Source: Saturnia japonica (Eukaryota; Arthropoda; Insecta; Lepidoptera; Saturniidae). From it: a stretch of 64,000 nt of DNA. The translations under genes were made by a program, and so were the position numbers. The notes below the pieces were generated by a model, which saw only the letters and a list, made by a program, of their open reading frames with translations, was not told the DNA's origin and searched no databases. The stretch's first letter is position 1. Every line of letters starts with the position of its first letter. The DNA is taken from positions 19,711,590 through 19,775,589 of the forward strand of contig CM065308.1 in the NCBI GenBank assembly GCA_033032175.1, read 5' to 3'. This document shows positions 59,421 to 64,000 of the stretch, piece after piece.

Positions 59421-62041
59421 ATCATCATAAAACAGAACTTCTACATTCTCTCGATAATGGCAGCAATTGCTTTTAATATAGAGAACTAGTTACCAAGTTA
59501 GGAAGAAGAACGTTTGTATGATGTGGCATCTTTAACCAATTGTATGATGGTAGTTTTTATTGACATTGAATAATAAAAAGTCTATTGTTACTTTTATTTA
59601 GTCTCTAGCGGTCCCCGTTGTGCGGTATTTGCTTGTAAAATATTTGAATAAATATAAAAATGTACTATATACACACAACAGTTAGTTTACCTTGAACTTA
59701 TTTGACTCATGTTGAAGGATTAATATCCATTTGTTTCACGTCGGCTCAGTTCTTGTGAGTGGGCGTGCGTGAATTATGCCTAAGCAATGTTTAACTTGCT
59801 TTATATTGGACCACTAGTAATTTTTCACAGCGCTACTGTATCAAAGACTATATGTTACAGTTTCTCTCTTTCATTTAAACAGTGATAGAGCGGGACTTCC
59901 CACTTCAGTATAAATCGTTAGAGATAGCCGCGTGTTGCGTTTATTTAACAACGAAGCCGAGTTTAGAAATAAAAATGAGTTAATATATTATCTATAGAAC
60001 GTTGGAATATTTGCATGTTATAGGTTTCTCGATATTATATATATATATACAGTATAAATATTAATAACAATGTATTAACTGAAAATTAATTCAAAACCTC
60101 TAATGAACTAAAAAAGGACAATTCACGAAAAGGTTTAATTATTTTTTGTGATCGGCCTCTATTAAAAAGCAACTAAGTATTATTTAAATTTAGTACAATT
60201 TTAGATTTAAACTTAATTAAAAAAAAACTTTGTATAGTTATATACGCAAGTAAGAAGTTACATTTTTCGGCCTAATAAAATAAAAATAACTCGTAAAACA
60301 TTATGAAATTAGCCATCAATAATAATAAAGTAAATTAATTTAAAATTGTTTTTACACAACAAAAAAGATAACATGAATTTACTTTACCCATTTTTACAAT
60401 TAATTCTAAATACAATACAGATATGTGAACTTATTTTAGGCGCCCACTACATTGACAAAAAGTACAAAATCGAAAATGTAATAAAAAATAAAATATAGTA
60501 AGTTATTACATTGTTTCAAATATTACTAATAATATAAAATAATAATTTAAATTAGTACAGATATAAATAACAGTAAACAAAAATAATTAACACTGTAACA
60601 TTAAAGTAATGCATTGAAATTACCAGTATTTTTGCATTACAAATGCATATTAATGCGCGCTGTTAGCCAGTTTTTTAATAAATACAATGATGTGAAAACA
60701 GCTCTTAATTGTACCCTATAAGTACTAAACGCATCAAAAGAAGTATTATAACTTCAAAAATAGATTCAGAGGTGTAAAAGGCAAAACAAAAGAATGTTTG
60801 ACATTTGTAGCTTAATGAATATTTAGAGAAGTCACCAACACTTATGCAAAGAAGAGCATAATGGATCGCGTTTCCCATAATCAACATTTTAATGTAGGTA
60901 CCTACCGCTATCATCATTCCGCACACATATGACATTCATACACGTCCGAACATAGTTTGGTGCGGTCAACTTGAGTTCATAATATGTTCGTTTGACTACT
61001 ACATAACAAATTTTTTAAATGAAGAACTGCATTTATTCGAGTATCTGATTTATTTTTCTCAGTATCTTCCAACAGTAGACGATGTTATCCTACAATGTCT
61101 TATATATCTACGTAAATAATAAAAATGAAATGCTGGTCGTTGGTAACGCATCACATGAGAAAGGTTCGACCGATTTTTTGCTATTTTTTATTTCAAAATA
61201 TTTGTAATAGTCCGAATTTGTTTGCTTTTTGTTAAGTAGGAAAAATTTCCTAGCAAATTCTCAAATTCAACAAAAACTGAACGATTTTTTAGGGTCGCAG
61301 TCAACAAGGATTATCCGAAATTAAATCAAATAAAATCATGAAAAAAGAAATGTTTAGGGTACTTCCCCTATAAGTAAAGTGAGAATTTTTTTTCTCGTCT
61401 ATCCTATCGTGTGGGATATCGTTGATTAGATCGTTCAAAAATATTGCGGGTGTGAAAAGCATTTTTTGATTCAATTGCGAACCCGTTTGTGAAATAATAA
61501 GCTTTAAATAGATAATGAAGTTAAAAGGAAAACTATCACAGGTAAATAGGCTTTACAAATTAACGAGTAATAGTCAATCAACTTATAAAATGTACTTGCA
61601 TTAGTAATTTCGCACAAACTCCATTGAAAATTACTTAAAACCTACTCTTAAATCTGCATACTGTGACGGGTAACTACGGAACACTTGGCCCGACACGCAC
61701 TTAGCAAATTTTTCCTATCCGTATAATGTTTCAACTAAAGACTCACGATTCAAAGGATGGACATGCGTAATTCTACTTACAATGGACATGGAAATGTTAT
61801 CAAGAAAAAATGGAATAGGTCACTAGCTATGGTGTGCTGTGGTCGTGTTATTGGCTATTGGGAAAGGCAGAGCAACGTCTGCCGGGCCAGCTATAAAACT
61901 TACGCAATTTCTGATTGGTTTAAACTTAGCAACTCTGGAAGTACCTATTACATTTGAAAAATTATTTTTGCTTCTTATAGTCTATTTATAGATATCTGTT
62001 AAAGGCTATAGTATAACTACATGAGCTTAAACAGCAGAGCA
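59421..62041. other. No gene seen; extremely AT-rich 60.0-60.7 kb
   Basis: Only A/T runs, plus a repeat-like block at 61130-61330 ('gctggtcgttggtaacgcatcacatgagaaa') familiar from lepidopteran repeats. Confidence 0.45.
61740..61900 (+). repeat. Repeat ending 'gcaacgtctgccgggccagct'
   Basis: Only the 3' terminus (about 61868-61895) is recognised; the 5' limit is a guess. Confidence 0.45.
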
Positions 62042-62044
62042 TTA

Positions 62045-62853
62045 GGTTGCCTGTCCACTAATGCGGAGCGAGGCTACGGAACTTTTATTGAAATACAAAT
62101 TCCTAATTACAATATTGAAGAATTTTTTTTCGTAACATGGAATAAAAAATTTTGTTTTCATTTTGTTATATTTTAGCAACTTTTAGTTGGTCTATAGTAC
62201 TTGCTGTTGCAGATTAAGCTACTGCAAGCTCAAAATAAAAATAAATAAGTTCGCTAGGTTGCGGCGGCAAATGATCGGACATGTGTATTTGTATTTAGGA
62301 ATTCAGAATATCTTCTTATAAGCTAATATATACATAATACATCTTAGAATGCTCATTATAGCCGTGCCCAACTGGAGAAAAAAGAAAAAAAAAAATTTTT
62401 TCTCAAAAACTATTGACTTGATCAAAATTTATCCAAGAAAAAAAGTTAAAAATACACCTCGGAAATATTAGCTACTTTGCATCTAAAGAACTCAACCGGT
62501 GCGGCGGCGGACATGTTTCTTATTATTTGATATTCAGAACATCTTAATCTACAATCAAATCTAAACTAGAAGCTGCTCAACTGATAATTTTTTGACTAAT
62601 AAAATAACACTTGAATTTTTCCAATAGATAAATTTAATTATTTTGTCTCGAATTCTATTGACTTTATATCGAAATTTATTTAAGAACAAACTTATTTGAA
62701 TTATGATCGATCATCCTTGAAAATAAAACTTAGATTGAAATTTCGACTTTCGATGCCTATTTCATTGCGAATCCTGAACCACTATGAATGACTCGCAATA
62801 CAGCTCCACAACCTCGCTCAGCTTTCTCGCTCCGCATCAATGGACAGGCAACC
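62045..62853. mobile_element. 809-bp MITE with 28-bp terminal inverted repeats and TTA duplication (PIF/Harbinger-like)
   Basis: The left end (62045-62072, ggttgcctgtcca...) and right end (62826-62853) are inverted repeats matching at 26 of 28 positions. Both sides carry TTA (62042-62044 and 62854-62856). A 3-base TTA/TAA target duplication is typical of the PIF/Harbinger superfamily, hence the suggested class. The interior is AT-rich and has no transposase, so it would need one in trans. It contains a diverged internal duplication (about 62255-62490 and 62500-62740). Confidence 0.85.
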
Positions 62854-62856
62854 TTA

Positions 62857-64000
62857 ACCATGAATGTAAAGGAATCTAGCAAACTATACGAAGTACAGAA
62901 AGTAAGAACAAAAATGGCCTACACGGGAGTAACGATCCCAGACGAAGCGCATGCCTCCGATGATTTCAGTATTTCAAATTTCTGGCTCCTTTGTTAGAAT
63001 TTTCCATAGAAATTTTATTTCCAATTCACTTCACTTGTGTAAAAGTGCCATCAATATTACATAATATATAGTTGAATAACAATTTACGATTAAAAAATAA
63101 AAAGTCTGATATGAATGAGGTATAATATCGATTATAAATTGTTGGCAAATTGTATCGATCATTGTTATGCACAACTCTCATTAATTCAACTCGCGTAACT
63201 AGGAGTGAGCAACTGTCATTTGTCATCAATCTGTCAAGAGCCGTATTCAGATATTTTGACCATTAACTTTTCAATCTTGTTAAATGATTAAACTTTTTTT
63301 ATCAAAGCGTGTCCTTAAATGTTTTTTTTTAATTATAAATATGGCAAACACTCCGCATACTAAAATCAAATAAAAACTCTACATATATTTGTCACACTTG
63401 ACATTGGCGAAATTGCCTAAATATTGAAAAAAATACATATTTAATCTAAATGTAATTTAATAACTTTTGAGCAATTCTACATTTTTTATTATAATCATTA
63501 AAATTTTCTTATCATGATAAATTGAAAGAAATATCCCAAATGTTATTTTAATTTAAATAAAATATATTATAGTTGTTTAAACGATGACCTATATTATATT
63601 ATATCCGGTCAAAGCTCATTCTAAGTCAAGTGTCTACTACCAGAGACCTTTGGCGAAAGGGATAACCTGCCACCACAGCTTTTTTCGCTTTTTCCGATTT
63701 TAACAACCTTAAATGACCTTAAAACAGTAGTGTTAAGGGTCAAAATTCAACTGAAAAGGACTTGAAATCGAGTTCACTCTTATTTAAATAAGGCAGTCGT
63801 GCGAGAAAAGGATGAAAGGATTGTCTGTTTGAAGAGTGAATAGGACAGTTGATGGCGATGTTGCCACGCTTTTGGCTAGTGTTGGGATTTTGTGGCTGGT
63901 CGTTTTGTCGCTATTTTGAAATGGAAAGTGATTGATTTTAGCTCGGATATTAACATTCAATGGTTCATAGACTTTGATATTTTTTTAATAGTAGAAGAGT
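62857..64000. other. No gene seen
   Basis: AT-rich, with a slightly GC-richer end (63780-63960) and no recognised motif. Confidence 0.45.

Overview
The window is a gene-poor, AT-rich stretch of a eukaryotic genome that is full of transposable-element remains. It most likely comes from a moth or butterfly. The case for Lepidoptera rests on the repeat types, recognised from memory and not from a search: tRNA-derived SINEs followed by a 'gtgaaggaaaacatcgtgatgaaa' type body, RTE-clade LINE 3' ends, repeats starting 'tagctgtgcccgcgacttc', and 'cgtctgccgggccagct' type repeats. I found no convincing host protein-coding gene, tRNA, rRNA, CRISPR array or bacterial-type operon. The window probably lies in an intron or an intergenic region.

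The dominant feature is one apparently full-length, recently inserted non-LTR retrotransposon of the Jockey clade. It lies on the minus strand at about 28,245-34,457 and is flanked by a 10-bp target-site duplication. It has about 65 T (its poly-A tail) at the 3' end and two intact open reading frames. ORF1 is a gag-like protein with three zinc knuckles. ORF2 carries an APE endonuclease and a reverse transcriptase. The two ORFs overlap by the 8 bases ATGGCTAA, so ORF2 is probably translated by stop/start coupling. The 5' UTR holds a run of hairpins and two copies of a 112-bp tandem unit. A tiny 5'-truncated relative of the element lies at 19,771-19,851, inside another repeat.

Other mobile elements with defined ends are: (1) an 869-bp miniature LTR retrotransposon (TRIM-like) at 16,710-17,578, with 194-bp LTRs that differ at two sites, a tRNA-Trp-type primer binding site, a polypurine tract and a 4-bp target duplication, but no coding capacity; (2) an 809-bp element with 28-bp terminal inverted repeats and a TTA duplication at 62,045-62,853, resembling a PIF/Harbinger MITE; (3) a decayed LINE 3' end with RNase H at 12,661-13,665, flanked by about 250-bp direct repeats; (4) two decayed RTE-type LINE C-termini at 24.3 and 42.4 kb; (5) a possible solo LTR at 25.5 kb.

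Region by region: 1-10 kb is AT-rich with scattered repeat fragments; 10-14 kb has a SINE and the RNase H LINE; 14-25 kb has the TRIM, the short LINE copy and several diverged repeat families; 25-28 kb has the solo-LTR candidate, a roughly 430-bp repeat and a perfect 20-bp inverted repeat; 28-34.5 kb is the Jockey element, GC-rich against its surroundings; 35-53 kb has many copies of at least four interspersed families; 53-64 kb is AT-rich with local duplications and the TTA-flanked MITE. Repeat boundaries were read by eye and are accurate to about 5-20 bases unless a target duplication fixes them.
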